From contig JAQWIP010000077.1 of NCBI GenBank assembly GCA_029248825.1, positions 1 to 14,583 of the forward strand: a stretch of 14,583 nt of DNA, written 5' to 3'. Below, piece after piece: positions 6,655-14,542 of the stretch (position 1 is its first letter; the number at the start of each line of letters is the position of its first letter). The position numbers and the translations under genes were made by a program. The notes under the pieces are model-generated. The model had not been told where the DNA came from and did no database searches. It was given only the letters and a program-made list of their open reading frames with translations. The stretch is from Alphaproteobacteria bacterium (GTDB lineage: Bacteria > Pseudomonadota > Alphaproteobacteria > RS24).

Positions 6655-8435
6655 TTTCGCGGCTAAACAATCACCTTGGACTGCGGGCGCTGTCGGCGCT
6701 GTGCCTATTGGGTTTTTTATGCGCGCCGGTTGCGGCCAAACCCGCGCCGCCGCCTCGCCCCGTGTTTGAGAGCGCGGCCAAACTTCCCGATAGAATTTTA
6801 TATCAAAATATTTTTGAGCTTCAAAAAGGTGCCAATTGGCGCCGCGCCGACCGCTTAATTCGGCAATTGGAAACCCAGACCCTGATGGGGCATGTTTTGT
6901 TTCAACGCTATATGCACCCCACCGGCTATCGCGCGCGCTGGACGGAGTTGCGCGATTGGCTGAAGAAATATGCCGACCAACCGGGCGCTTGGCAGGTTTA
7001 TAAATTGGCGCGCAAACGCAAACCGCGTGGCGTCTCTATGCCCAAACGGCCACCGTCTCGGGTCTATTTCAACGAGAAATTAAGTAGCGGCCAAAGCCTG
7101 TTTCGCACGCGCACCGCGCGCCAGATTAAAAACAAAGTCAGCTCCATGGTGCGCCGCGAACGCCCCACGCTGGCGCTCAAATATATCCAACAAAGAGCGC
7201 AAGACGTGCGGCTGAAAGCGGGGGAAACCGATTTCTTAAAATCACTAATCGCGCGCTCCTATTATATTGAAGGCAAAGTGCCGCAAGCCTTGGAGTTGGC
7301 GCTGGAGGCCACGCGCTCGCGCCAATATGTGCAAATGTCCGATTGGCATGTCGGGCTGGCCGCTTATCGTTTGGGCAAGTTAGACCTAGCGATTAAGCAT
7401 TTTGAAAAACTGGCATTAAACCGAACCGCCAGCCCAAAATTGCGCGCCCAAGCCTCGTATTGGACGGCGCGGGGCTTGCGCGATCAGGGCAAAAATCAGC
7501 AAGCGGAAATTCATTTGCGCTCGGCCGCTCGAAGCGGGCCGTATTTTTACAGCCTCCTCGCCATGCAACATATGCGCAATGGGCTGATTATCGATTGGCG
7601 CCGCGCCGACCAAAACACCGGCAGTCTGTTTGCCAATCATCCCGCCTTGCGCCGCGCCCAAGCTTTGCGCGAGGCCAAGCAAGAAGAATTGGCCGAGCTG
7701 GAACTGCTATATTTACAAGAGCGCGTCAGCGAAGTGGATGCGCGCGCACTGTTATCCTATGCCCGCGACAAAGAGTATCCTGCGGTGCAATTGGCTTTGG
7801 CTTCGCGCCTTGGTGGGCGCATTTCCAACGGCCTGCCGCTGCCTTTATATGAGAGCCATTTTCCCGTCGTCGATAAAATGTCGACCCCCAAGCTCGGCGC
7901 AAATGAAGTGGTCGATAAAGCCCTTGTGCATGCTTTGGTGCGCCAAGAAAGCCGCTTTAAGGCGCGCGCCAAATCGCGTGCTGGCGCGCGCGGGCTGATG
8001 CAAATCATGCCCGGCACCGCCGCTTTCGTGACCGGAGACCGCAGCCTTTATCGCCGTTCGGGGCGCGACCAATTGCTCGATGCCGAGCTGAACCTCGAGA
8101 TTGGCAATCGTTATTTGAGCCTCTTGTTGAGCAAGAAATATTTTGACCAAAACCTCGTCTTCGCGCTGGCCGCCTATAATGGCGGGCCTGGCAATGTGCG
8201 GCGGTGGCGGCGCGAATTAAAAGAGGTCACCGACCCATTGTTGTTCATCGAAAGCTTGCCCGCGCCAGAAACCCGCGACTATGTGCAAAAAGTGATGAGC
8301 AATCTATGGATCTATCGCGATCGGCTTGAGCAGGAACCCATCAGCCAACGCATTTTGGCGGCCGAGAGCTGGCCGCGCTATCACGCACAAGACGAGGCGC
8401 CGACCAAGGCGCTAACCCGCTTGCGAACAAATTAA
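6651..8435 (+). CDS. slt: Soluble lytic murein transglycosylase
   Basis: A periplasmic enzyme that cleaves peptidoglycan between MurNAc and GlcNAc, forming 1,6-anhydroMurNAc. The 594-residue precursor begins with a signal peptide (basic MISRLNNHLGLR, hydrophobic ALSALCLLGFLC, then APVAA). No proper lipobox is present. A long alpha-helical superhelix (about 40-415), typical of Slt70, precedes the C-terminal SLT domain. Catalytic Glu433 sits in RQESRF, followed by GLMQIMPGTA (from 448) and AYNGGPGNV (from 508). The start at 6651 is chosen for GGAGG at 5 nt and because it begins cleanly with a signal peptide. It overlaps the glycosylase stop by 4 nt, indicating translational coupling. The stop is only 3 bp from the convergent atpF stop, leaving no room for a terminator between them. 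Confidence 0.95.
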   Translation: MISRLNNHLGLRALSALCLLGFLCAPVAAKPAPPPRPVFESAAKLPDRILYQNIFELQKGANWRRADRLIRQLETQTLMGHVLFQRYMHPTGYRARWTELRDWLKKYADQPGAWQVYKLARKRKPRGVSMPKRPPSRVYFNEKLSSGQSLFRTRTARQIKNKVSSMVRRERPTLALKYIQQRAQDVRLKAGETDFLKSLIARSYYIEGKVPQALELALEATRSRQYVQMSDWHVGLAAYRLGKLDLAIKHFEKLALNRTASPKLRAQASYWTARGLRDQGKNQQAEIHLRSAARSGPYFYSLLAMQHMRNGLIIDWRRADQNTGSLFANHPALRRAQALREAKQEELAELELLYLQERVSEVDARALLSYARDKEYPAVQLALASRLGGRISNGLPLPLYESHFPVVDKMSTPKLGANEVVDKALVHALVRQESRFKARAKSRAGARGLMQIMPGTAAFVTGDRSLYRRSGRDQLLDAELNLEIGNRYLSLLLSKKYFDQNLVFALAAYNGGPGNVRRWRRELKEVTDPLLFIESLPAPETRDYVQKVMSNLWIYRDRLEQEPISQRILAAESWPRYHAQDEAPTKALTRLRTN

Positions 8436-8438
8436 AAA

Positions 8439-8921
8439 TTAGTTGAGGCGTGTGCCCAGCTCGGAGATGTTCTCATCAACGAGTTTTTTAGCGGCTGCGG
8501 CGCTTAACCCCGAGGCCACTAAATTGGTTGCCGCATCGACGGCCAAGGTTGCAATGGCGCGGCGAACTTCTTTTTGCAAAAGCTCTTCGGCGCGTTTGAT
8601 TTTGCTTTCCGCTTGCGCCGTCCGACGCTCCATCGCACTTTGCATGGCGTCACGCGCTTCGCTGGCGGTGCGCTCTGCCGATTGTTTGGCTTGCGCGACA
8701 ATCTCTTCGGCCTGTTTTTCCGCCTGCTTGCGCTGGGCTTCATAATCGGCCAAAACTTTTTCGGCTTCGCTGCGTAGAGTGCGAGCCTGTTCTAGCTCGT
8801 CGGCAATCTCGGTCGATTTTTCGTCCAAAGCGTGCAGCAGTTTTTTGGGCAGCCCCAAGTAAATAAAGGCTCCGATAACCGTGAAAAACGCGAGCGCGAC
8901 AAAAAAGCTTTCATCAAACAT
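8439..8921 (-). CDS. atpF: ATP synthase F0 subunit b
   Basis: Subunit b forms the peripheral stalk that holds F1 still against the rotating c-ring. The 160-residue product has one N-terminal membrane segment (about residues 6-24) followed by a long charged coiled coil rich in Glu, Lys, Ala and Gln. The C-terminal part, which ends ELGTRLN, is the region expected to contact delta. It is the last gene of the F0 cluster. An AGGA that overlaps the upstream b' stop codon lies 8 nt before the ATG, with a 5-nt gap between the genes, so translation is probably coupled. The b versus b' assignment follows gene order (b' before b in Alphaproteobacteria) and the MFDESFFVALAFF start typical of b. Confidence 0.93.
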   Translation of the reverse strand: MFDESFFVALAFFTVIGAFIYLGLPKKLLHALDEKSTEIADELEQARTLRSEAEKVLADYEAQRKQAEKQAEEIVAQAKQSAERTASEARDAMQSAMERRTAQAESKIKRAEELLQKEVRRAIATLAVDAATNLVASGLSAAAAKKLVDENISELGTRLN

Positions 8922-8926
8922 AAGAT

Positions 8927-9436
8927 TTATCCTGCTTTAACTGTATCGGAGGTCGAGGCAAAAGCTTGGGTGACCGCTTTGGCCACCGCTTTTTCATCCG
9001 CCTGCTCAACACCAACCGCCGACATCACGTCTGCCACGATATCTTGGGCGGCGTTTTGCAAGCCTTCCATAGCCTTGGTGCGAGCCGCTTCGAGGCGCGC
9101 ATCGGCGGCTTTGGCCGTGGCCGCGAGGCTGGCATCCAGCTCGCTTTTTTGGAGTTCGGTTTCGGCTTGCACATCGGCACGCATATCTTGCGCCAGCCCC
9201 AGCGCGCGGGTGCGCGCTTGGGCTAGAGCTTCTTCATAAGCCGCAAGAGCCGCCTCTGCTTTGTCGCGCAAGGCTTCGGCCTCCGCCAAATCGCCTTCCA
9301 TTTGGTCAGCTCGCGCCGCCAAAGTTCCGGTGATGCGTGGCAGTACGAATACCGCCATCACCAGATAAAGAGTGACAAAACAAATCGCCAGCCAAAATAG
9401 CTGGGAGCCAAAACTGCTTGGATCAAGCTGTGGCAT
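8927..9436 (-). CDS. atpF': ATP synthase F0 subunit b'
   Basis: The second, diverged b-type stalk subunit, which pairs with b as a heterodimer in alphaproteobacterial and photosynthetic ATP synthases. The 169-residue product starts with MPQLDPSSFGSQLFWLAICF. The membrane segment is at about 12-33, followed by VLPRITGTL and a long Ala/Glu-rich coiled coil to the C-terminus. The PQLDPSSFGSQLFWL-type start distinguishes b' from b. AGGAG stands 7 nt before the ATG. A 55-nt spacer with two small inverted repeats separates it from atpE. Databases also name this gene atpG or atpF2. Confidence 0.93.
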   Translation of the reverse strand: MPQLDPSSFGSQLFWLAICFVTLYLVMAVFVLPRITGTLAARADQMEGDLAEAEALRDKAEAALAAYEEALAQARTRALGLAQDMRADVQAETELQKSELDASLAATAKAADARLEAARTKAMEGLQNAAQDIVADVMSAVGVEQADEKAVAKAVTQAFASTSDTVKAG

Positions 9437-9455
9437 TGGCAGTCTCCTAGACTTT

Positions 9456-9485
9456 TTAAGTTACTTAACGCTCAACCTTACGGTT
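9456..9485 (-). repeat. Two small inverted repeats after atpE
   Basis: In the 55-nt atpE to atpF' spacer, the minus strand reads AACC-GTAA-GGTT (9474-9485), a 4-bp stem closing a GNRA-type loop. It is followed by TTAAGTAACTTAA (9456-9468), a perfect 13-nt inverted repeat. Both stems are short and AT-rich, so stability is modest. They could protect or partly terminate the highly needed atpE message. Confidence 0.35.
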
Positions 9486-9491
9486 TGTTGA

Positions 9492-9719
9492 TTAGACAAC
9501 AAACAGCAAGATGAGAGCGATAATCAGACCGAAAAGGCCTGTGGCTTCTGCAAGGGCAAAGCCGAGCAGGAGATTCGGGAACTGGCCTTGAGCGGCACTT
9601 GGGTTCCGCAAAGCGCCTGCCAAATAGTTACCAAAAATCGTACCGATTGAGATACCGGCTCCGGCTAGAGCGATACATGCGATACCTGCGCCAATATATT
9701 TTGCTGCTTCTGCTTCCAT
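9492..9719 (-). CDS. atpE: ATP synthase F0 subunit c
   Basis: The proteolipid that forms the rotating c-ring. The 75-residue product is two transmembrane helices joined by a polar loop, GALRNPSAAQG, in which the conserved Arg-Asn-Pro replaces the E. coli Arg-Gln-Pro. The proton-carrying carboxylate is Glu58 in LGFALAEATGLFG. Helix 1 carries the small-residue packing motif ALAGAGISIG. No sodium-binding signature (such as a helix-1 Gln partnering Glu) is evident, so it is presumed to be proton driven. A longer start at 9734 would add METKT. The ATG at 9719 is preferred because GGAG lies 9 nt before it and 75 residues is the usual alphaproteobacterial length. The gene is flanked by 64-nt and 55-nt spacers, the longest within the operon. 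Confidence 0.95.
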   Translation of the reverse strand: MEAEAAKYIGAGIACIALAGAGISIGTIFGNYLAGALRNPSAAQGQFPNLLLGFALAEATGLFGLIIALILLFVV

Positions 9720-9728
9720 GGTCTTAGT

Positions 9729-9732
9729 CTCC
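9729..9732 (-). promoter_or_regulatory. Ribosome binding site deciding the atpE start
   Basis: GGAG on the minus strand lies 9 nt before the ATG at 9719 and overlaps the upstream in-frame ATG at 9734. It therefore favours the shorter 75-residue product. Confidence 0.65.
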
Positions 9733-9783
9733 ATTTTGCCCGTAGGCGTAGTTAGGTGGTTAATTTAGTCGTAAAGGTTCAAA

Positions 9784-10560
9784 TTAGTGATCCATATGAA
9801 TGGCTTCGTTGAGATAGATACAAGTCAAAATCGTGAACACATAGGCTTGCAGCCCTGCAATCAACAGTTCCAAACCGGTAAACGCCACCATTAAGGCAAA
9901 CGGCGCAATCGCCAACGGAATGAGGCCAGCCGAACTCAAGCCAACCACAAAGCCACCAAAGATTTTAAGCATCGTATGACCGGCCATCATGTTGCCGAAC
10001 AAACGAACCGACAAGCTAACGGGGCGTGTCAGATAAGAAATAACTTCAATCACCACCAAAAGCGGCAGCAAGATAACCGGAATGCCCGACGGCACAAACA
10101 GTTTCAAAAAGCCAACGCCATGGCGTGCAAAGCCAACCAAAGTCACCAAAAGAAACACGGTGGCGGCCAGCGCGAACGTCACAATCAGGTGACTGGTCAC
10201 AGTAAAGCTATAGGGCAGCATGCCGAGCATGTTGCAGAATAGGATGAAGATAAAGAGAGAGAAAATAAACGGGAAGTATTTCATACCTTCCGTACCGACG
10301 TTTTCTTTCACCATATTGGCGACGAAGCTGTAAGACATCTCGCCCATCAGCTGCAGGCGGCCCGGCACGATAGACGTGCGGCGCGAAGCAGCGATTAAAA
10401 ACAAACTCGAAAGACCGATGGCCAATACCATCCAAAGGGACGCATTGGTAAAGGAAGTATCAATACCGGCCACCGTGGGAAGCTCGATAATGGGGTGCAC
10501 TTCAAATTGGTGCATCGGATCGATGCCAGCGCCACCTTCTGCGTTACTTTTACCAGCCAC
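9784..10560 (-). CDS. atpB: ATP synthase F0 subunit a
   Basis: Subunit a is the stator channel that passes protons to and from the c-ring. The 258-residue protein is polytopic, with hydrophobic helices near 41-58, 96-116, 124-145, 158-176 and 200-250. The essential arginine is Arg186 in SLSVRLFGNMMAGH. The last helix pair carries ELLIAGLQAYVFTIL (Gln238 corresponds to E. coli Gln252 as I recall). The N-terminal DPMHQFEVHPI is typical of alphaproteobacterial subunit a. The start codon is GTG at 10560, supported by GAGGAG 6 nt upstream, which lies in the end of atpI. Only 3 nt separate it from the atpI stop, so translation is coupled. Confidence 0.96.
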   Translation of the reverse strand: MAGKSNAEGGAGIDPMHQFEVHPIIELPTVAGIDTSFTNASLWMVLAIGLSSLFLIAASRRTSIVPGRLQLMGEMSYSFVANMVKENVGTEGMKYFPFIFSLFIFILFCNMLGMLPYSFTVTSHLIVTFALAATVFLLVTLVGFARHGVGFLKLFVPSGIPVILLPLLVVIEVISYLTRPVSLSVRLFGNMMAGHTMLKIFGGFVVGLSSAGLIPLAIAPFALMVAFTGLELLIAGLQAYVFTILTCIYLNEAIHMDH

Positions 10561-10563
10561 GCT

Positions 10564-10893
10564 TTACTCCTCGTTCTCGCGGCGTTTCGCCGCTTCTGCT
10601 TGGTCCTGCTTCCGGCGCATTTCATTCACCGTACGAACCGAATTCATCAAACCAGCGCCCATACCAAGCACTAGAAAAACCAACATCCAGATGGGCTTAG
10701 TGTCCAATACTTTGTCCATCCACCAGCCAACGAAACCGCCGACCGCAATGCCCACCAATATTTCGACCAAAAGCCGATAGGCTAAGCCCAACATATTGGC
10801 ATTGACCCGTGCCTGCTTTTCTGGCGGCACTTGCCCTTGCCGGCTAGCGGAAATCTTTTCGTCTAAAGCATCGAGCCGTTCGCGTTTGGGCAT
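10564..10893 (-). CDS. atpI: F0F1 ATP synthase assembly protein AtpI/AtpZ family
   Basis: A small membrane protein at the head of the F0 operon. The family assists c-ring assembly and, in some species, magnesium handling. The 109-residue product has a charged N-terminus (MPKRERLDALDEK), two transmembrane helices (about 38-59 with the glycine-rich IAVGGFVGWW, and 66-87), and a charged C-terminal tail ending RRENEE. The single helical hairpin fits the short AtpZ-like form seen in Alphaproteobacteria better than the four-helix E. coli AtpI. AAGGA lies 8 nt before the ATG. It is first in the transcript from the promoter at 10989-11017, with a leader of about 89 nt. Confidence 0.88.
   Translation of the reverse strand: MPKRERLDALDEKISASRQGQVPPEKQARVNANMLGLAYRLLVEILVGIAVGGFVGWWMDKVLDTKPIWMLVFLVLGMGAGLMNSVRTVNEMRRKQDQAEAAKRRENEE
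10567..10572 (-). promoter_or_regulatory. Ribosome binding site for the GTG start of atpB
   Basis: GAGGAG, encoding the final Glu-Glu of AtpI, stands 6 nt before the GTG at 10560. It makes this non-ATG start convincing and ties atpB translation to the end of atpI. Confidence 0.75.
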
Positions 10894-10988
10894 CGTATGT
10901 ATCCTTTAGCGGGGCTTTTTTCGCTTCTCGGCTTAACCCCCATGAAAACACCCCAAAAAACAAGGGTTTCCGCCATCCAGTTGAGGCG

Positions 10989-11017
10989 AACATAGTTTTA
11001 AACGCGGGGAATGTCAA
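10989..11017 (-). promoter_or_regulatory. Sigma70-type promoter of the atpIBEF'F operon
   Basis: On the minus strand a perfect TTGACA (11012-11017) is followed by exactly 17 nt and TATGTT (10989-10994, 4 of 6 to TATAAT). It lies 16 bp beyond the smc stop codon and points at atpI. The expected start near 10982 gives a leader of about 89 nt. It is the best promoter match I found in the window. Confidence 0.65.
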
Positions 11018-11032
11018 GCTGGCGACACCCGC
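11004..11032 (-). terminator. Bulged hairpin just after smc, possible terminator
   Basis: Immediately after the smc stop, the minus strand reads GCGGG-TGTC, an 8-nt loop, then GACA and (after a 3-nt bulge) CCCGC. This is a 4+5 bp stem. It is followed by GTTTAAAAC rather than a proper T-run, so termination would be weak. The right arm contains the GACA of the atp -35 box. Confidence 0.35.
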
Positions 11033-14000
11033 TTAAGCTACTGAATTTGCTTCGTCTTTTTCTTTATCTGTGATTTTTTCGCCGCCGGACTCGGCAAATT
11101 GCTCAGCCGTCGACAAATCGACCGATAAAAGCTGGCTGACGCCGCGTTCTTGCATGGTCACGCCGAACAATCTATCCATCCGCGCCATCGTCAGGGCGTG
11201 GTGGGTAATCAGCAGAAAACGAGTTTCGGTTTCTTCGGAAATTTCTTTCACCAAATTGCAAAAACGCTCCACATTGGCGTCATCCAAGGGCGCGTCCACC
11301 TCATCCAACACGCAAATCGGCGATGGATTGGTCAAGAAGACTGCAAAAATAAGCGCCATGGCAGTCAAAGCCTGCTCGCCGCCCGAAAGCAACGACATAA
11401 CTTGCGGCTTCTTGCCCGGCGGATGGGCGATAATCTCAAGCCCGGATTCCAGCGGATCGTCGCTTTCGGTGAGGGTCAAATTGGCCGTGCCGCCGCCAAA
11501 TAGCTGCGTGAACAGGCGCTGAAAATGGCCGTTCACCGTATCAAAAGCCGCCAATAGGCGCTGGCGCCCTTCGCGGTTCAATTGGCCGATGCCGTGGCGC
11601 AATTTATTAATTGCCGAGGTCAGCTCTTCATGCTCCGCCGTCATCGTGGTGATTTGCGCTTGAACTTCTTCCGCTTCTTCTTCGGCGCGCAAATTCACGC
11701 CGCCGAGGTTTTCACGCTCGCGCCGCAATTTTTCAAGCTTGTTTTCCATCGCGTCGACATCGGGAAACGGCTTTTCAACATCATGGCCAGACACCGCCAG
11801 CGCTTTTTCTGGCTCAATGCGCAAGGCTTCGCGAATCCGCTGCCCCGCTTCTTCGAGACGCAATTTATTGGCTTCCACTGTGGCTTCCAGTCGCGCCTGC
11901 GTTTCGCGTGCCGAGCCAACCAAGGCCTGAATATCGCGCGCTTTCGCATCGGCTTGCGATAATTGCGTTTCGGCCTGCGCCAAAGCATCGGCGGCGGCTT
12001 GGCGTTTGGCCTCGGCGTCGACAATCAAATCAGCCAATTTGCCGCGTTTCTCGGCCAAAGCGGCGGGCACATCTTTATAGGTGGTCATTTCTTCGGCCAC
12101 GGAAGTCTCGCGCGTCGCCAGCGCTTCGACTTGGGTTCCTGCCGTCGCTTGGCGTTGTTGCCATTGCGCCATGTCTTCGCCGATGCGCGCAAGGCGTGTA
12201 TCGCGAGCGGCGCGGCGGCTTTTCAGGCCATCCAATTCGGCGCGCGCTTGGGCATGGGCGCCGCGCGCCTCGTCCATCGCCACGCGCGTGGTTTCCAGCG
12301 CCGCCAGCAAATCAGCCTCGCCGCCCAAGCTTTGCAAATCTTGGTTCGACGCCGCCTCGGCTTTTTCAATCTCGGCCAAATCTTCACCGATACGCTTCAA
12401 GCTGGCTTCCAGCGCCGTCAATTTCGCATTCTGTGTCGCCACGCCCGCTTCGGCCTCGGCCAAATATCGCTGCGATTGCGCGTTTTCGCTCTGGCTGTCT
12501 TTGGCGGCTTGGCGCGCTTCATCTTGCGCGGCACTGGCTTGCTCGGCCGCCAAACGCGCGGTTTCTAGCGTTGTCTTGGCCGCATCGGCTTTGCTTTCGG
12601 CTTGCTCAATCTCGCCCGATAATTCGTCCAAACGGTTTTTCTGCGCCAGACGCGTGGCCGCAGCCGTGGGCGCATCGGCGGCGGCGCAATAGCCGTCCCA
12701 ACGCCAAACATCGCCGTCTTTCGATACCAGCTTCTGCCCGGGCAAAAGCGCTTCTTGCAGCTTATCGCCTTGGGCCTGGGTGACCAAACCAACCTGCGAC
12801 AAGGCGCGGGTCAACAGCGTGGAGCCAGCCACATAGGCCGACAAAGGCTCGACGCCATCGGGGAGTTTTTGCCCCAAATCTTGCGCGCCCAAAGGATTCC
12901 AAAAGGCCGGCGCTTCGGCATCTGGCGAGGCATCCAGCTCATCGCCCAGCGCCGCACCCAGCGCGGTTTCATAACTCGGCGTCACCGTCACATCATCGAC
13001 CAGCGCGGGATAGGCCGCCTCATCGGCTTTGGCAAACAGCCGCGCCAGCGCATCGCGCTCGCCAACCAACCGCTCGAGGGCGCCGCGCGCTTCGCGGGCT
13101 GGCTCGCCCGCGCTCGATTGCGCTTCCCGCGCCGCGCGATAGGCGGTCTCGGCTTGCGTCAAAGCCAATTGTGCGGCGTCTTCTTTGGCTTGCAAATCAT
13201 CGCTTTCGCTGCGCCGTGCCGCGACATCGAAATCAGACGAGATGGCATCTTGAATATCGCCGCGCGTGTTCTCGGCTTGCTGGCGTTCGCCTTGCAGTTT
13301 TTCACGACGGTTTTGATTGTTGCGCACGCCCTGCTCGATGGCTTGTTTGCGCGCGCGAAACTCGGCCGAAGCCTGACCCGCTTCATCATAGGCTTTTTCA
13401 CATTCCGCCAAATGCACGCTGGCTTCTTCGAGGCGGCTGGCGCTTTGCGTCTCGGCTTCTGATTCATCGTCGGAAATCGAGGCGCGCATTTCGGCCTCTT
13501 CTTCGCTAAGGCGCTGAATTTGCTGCTCGGCATCTTGCAAGACTTGCCGCTCGCGCGTGGCATCTTGGGCAATGGTGGCGATTTGGCTTTGCAGGCGCGC
13601 AACCATTTCATTGGCGCGCTGCGCTTCAGCGTCGAGGCTTTCTTGCTCGAGCGTCAACCGACGCAAGCCCGCAGCCGCGCCCGCTTCGCCTTCGCGCAAA
13701 TCTGGCAGCGCGGCCTGTGCATTGGTTTGCTCGTTGGTAACCGCCGCCGAAGCCGTGCCGGTTTCAGAGACAGCTTTTCGCGCATCCAACAAAAGGCTTT
13801 CGCTTTCCTCGACCATGTCGAGGGCTTGGCGCCAGCGCAAATGCAAAGCCAAAGCTTCGACTTCGCGAATTTGACCCGAGATATTTTTATACCGACTGGC
13901 TTGGCGCGCTTGGCGCTTCAATTGGCGCAATTGGGTCTCAAGATTGGTGATGGTTTCTTCTAATTTTTCGAGATTGCTCTCGGCTCCACGCAAGCGCAAC

Positions 14001-14542
14001 TCGGCCTCATGGCGGCGCGAATGCAGGCCAGAAATACCCGCCGCCTCTTCCAGAATGCGCCGACGCGCCTCTGGTTTGGAATTGATAATCTCGCCAATTT
14101 GTCCCTGTTTAACCAGCGAGTTCGAGCGCGAACCCGTCGAGGCATCGGCAAACATCAGCTGCACATCGCGCGCGCGCACATCGCGGCCATTGATGCGATA
14201 GGCCGAGCCAGCATCGCGCTCAATGCGGCGCGCGACTTCCAAAGCATCGGCGTCATTATATTCGGGCGTCGCTTGGCGCGCCGAATTATCCAGCATCAAC
14301 ATTACTTCTGCGTGATTGCGCGATGGCCGCGAATTGGTGCCAGAGAAAATCACATCTTCCATGCCCGAGCCGCGCATGGATTTATAAGACGTCTCGCCCA
14401 TCACCCAACGCAAGGCTTCCAGCAAGTTAGATTTGCCGCACCCATTGGGGCCTACGATGCCTGTCATGCCCGGCAAAATGTCGAGCTCGACCGGGTCTAC
14501 GAAAGACTTAAATCCAGAAAGGCGAATGCGATCAAATTTCAT
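11033..14542 (-). CDS. smc: Chromosome segregation ATPase SMC
   Basis: SMC is the ATP-driven DNA loop extruder that compacts and resolves sister chromosomes, normally with ScpA and ScpB (not in this window). The 1169-residue protein has the classic layout. The N-terminal ATPase half has Walker A GPNGCGKS at 31-38 and a GQIGEII Q-loop-type region near 145-155. A long coiled coil follows to about 500, then a hinge at about 510-625 and a returning coiled coil. The C-terminal half has the signature LSGGE at 1052-1056 and Walker B PICVLDE with Asp1080 and Glu1081, followed by the D-loop and an ITHH switch. The hinge is compact and lacks a clear GxxxGG, reading WRWDGYCAAADAP instead. The ATG at 14542 begins with the family-typical MKFDRIRLSGFKSF. 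GAGGA lies 12 nt upstream, a loose spacing. The palindrome GCTTAAGC overlaps its stop codon. Confidence 0.97.
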   Translation of the reverse strand: MKFDRIRLSGFKSFVDPVELDILPGMTGIVGPNGCGKSNLLEALRWVMGETSYKSMRGSGMEDVIFSGTNSRPSRNHAEVMLMLDNSARQATPEYNDADALEVARRIERDAGSAYRINGRDVRARDVQLMFADASTGSRSNSLVKQGQIGEIINSKPEARRRILEEAAGISGLHSRRHEAELRLRGAESNLEKLEETITNLETQLRQLKRQARQASRYKNISGQIREVEALALHLRWRQALDMVEESESLLLDARKAVSETGTASAAVTNEQTNAQAALPDLREGEAGAAAGLRRLTLEQESLDAEAQRANEMVARLQSQIATIAQDATRERQVLQDAEQQIQRLSEEEAEMRASISDDESEAETQSASRLEEASVHLAECEKAYDEAGQASAEFRARKQAIEQGVRNNQNRREKLQGERQQAENTRGDIQDAISSDFDVAARRSESDDLQAKEDAAQLALTQAETAYRAAREAQSSAGEPAREARGALERLVGERDALARLFAKADEAAYPALVDDVTVTPSYETALGAALGDELDASPDAEAPAFWNPLGAQDLGQKLPDGVEPLSAYVAGSTLLTRALSQVGLVTQAQGDKLQEALLPGQKLVSKDGDVWRWDGYCAAADAPTAAATRLAQKNRLDELSGEIEQAESKADAAKTTLETARLAAEQASAAQDEARQAAKDSQSENAQSQRYLAEAEAGVATQNAKLTALEASLKRIGEDLAEIEKAEAASNQDLQSLGGEADLLAALETTRVAMDEARGAHAQARAELDGLKSRRAARDTRLARIGEDMAQWQQRQATAGTQVEALATRETSVAEEMTTYKDVPAALAEKRGKLADLIVDAEAKRQAAADALAQAETQLSQADAKARDIQALVGSARETQARLEATVEANKLRLEEAGQRIREALRIEPEKALAVSGHDVEKPFPDVDAMENKLEKLRRERENLGGVNLRAEEEAEEVQAQITTMTAEHEELTSAINKLRHGIGQLNREGRQRLLAAFDTVNGHFQRLFTQLFGGGTANLTLTESDDPLESGLEIIAHPPGKKPQVMSLLSGGEQALTAMALIFAVFLTNPSPICVLDEVDAPLDDANVERFCNLVKEISEETETRFLLITHHALTMARMDRLFGVTMQERGVSQLLSVDLSTAEQFAESGGEKITDKEKDEANSVA

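Noticed and set aside
11908..12783. Long plus-strand open frames of 291 and 203 codons opposite smc (11908-12783 and 12081-12692)
   Set aside because: Both are antisense to the Ala/Glu-rich smc coiled coil, whose codon pattern leaves the opposite strand open. The products are low-complexity and match no family I know.
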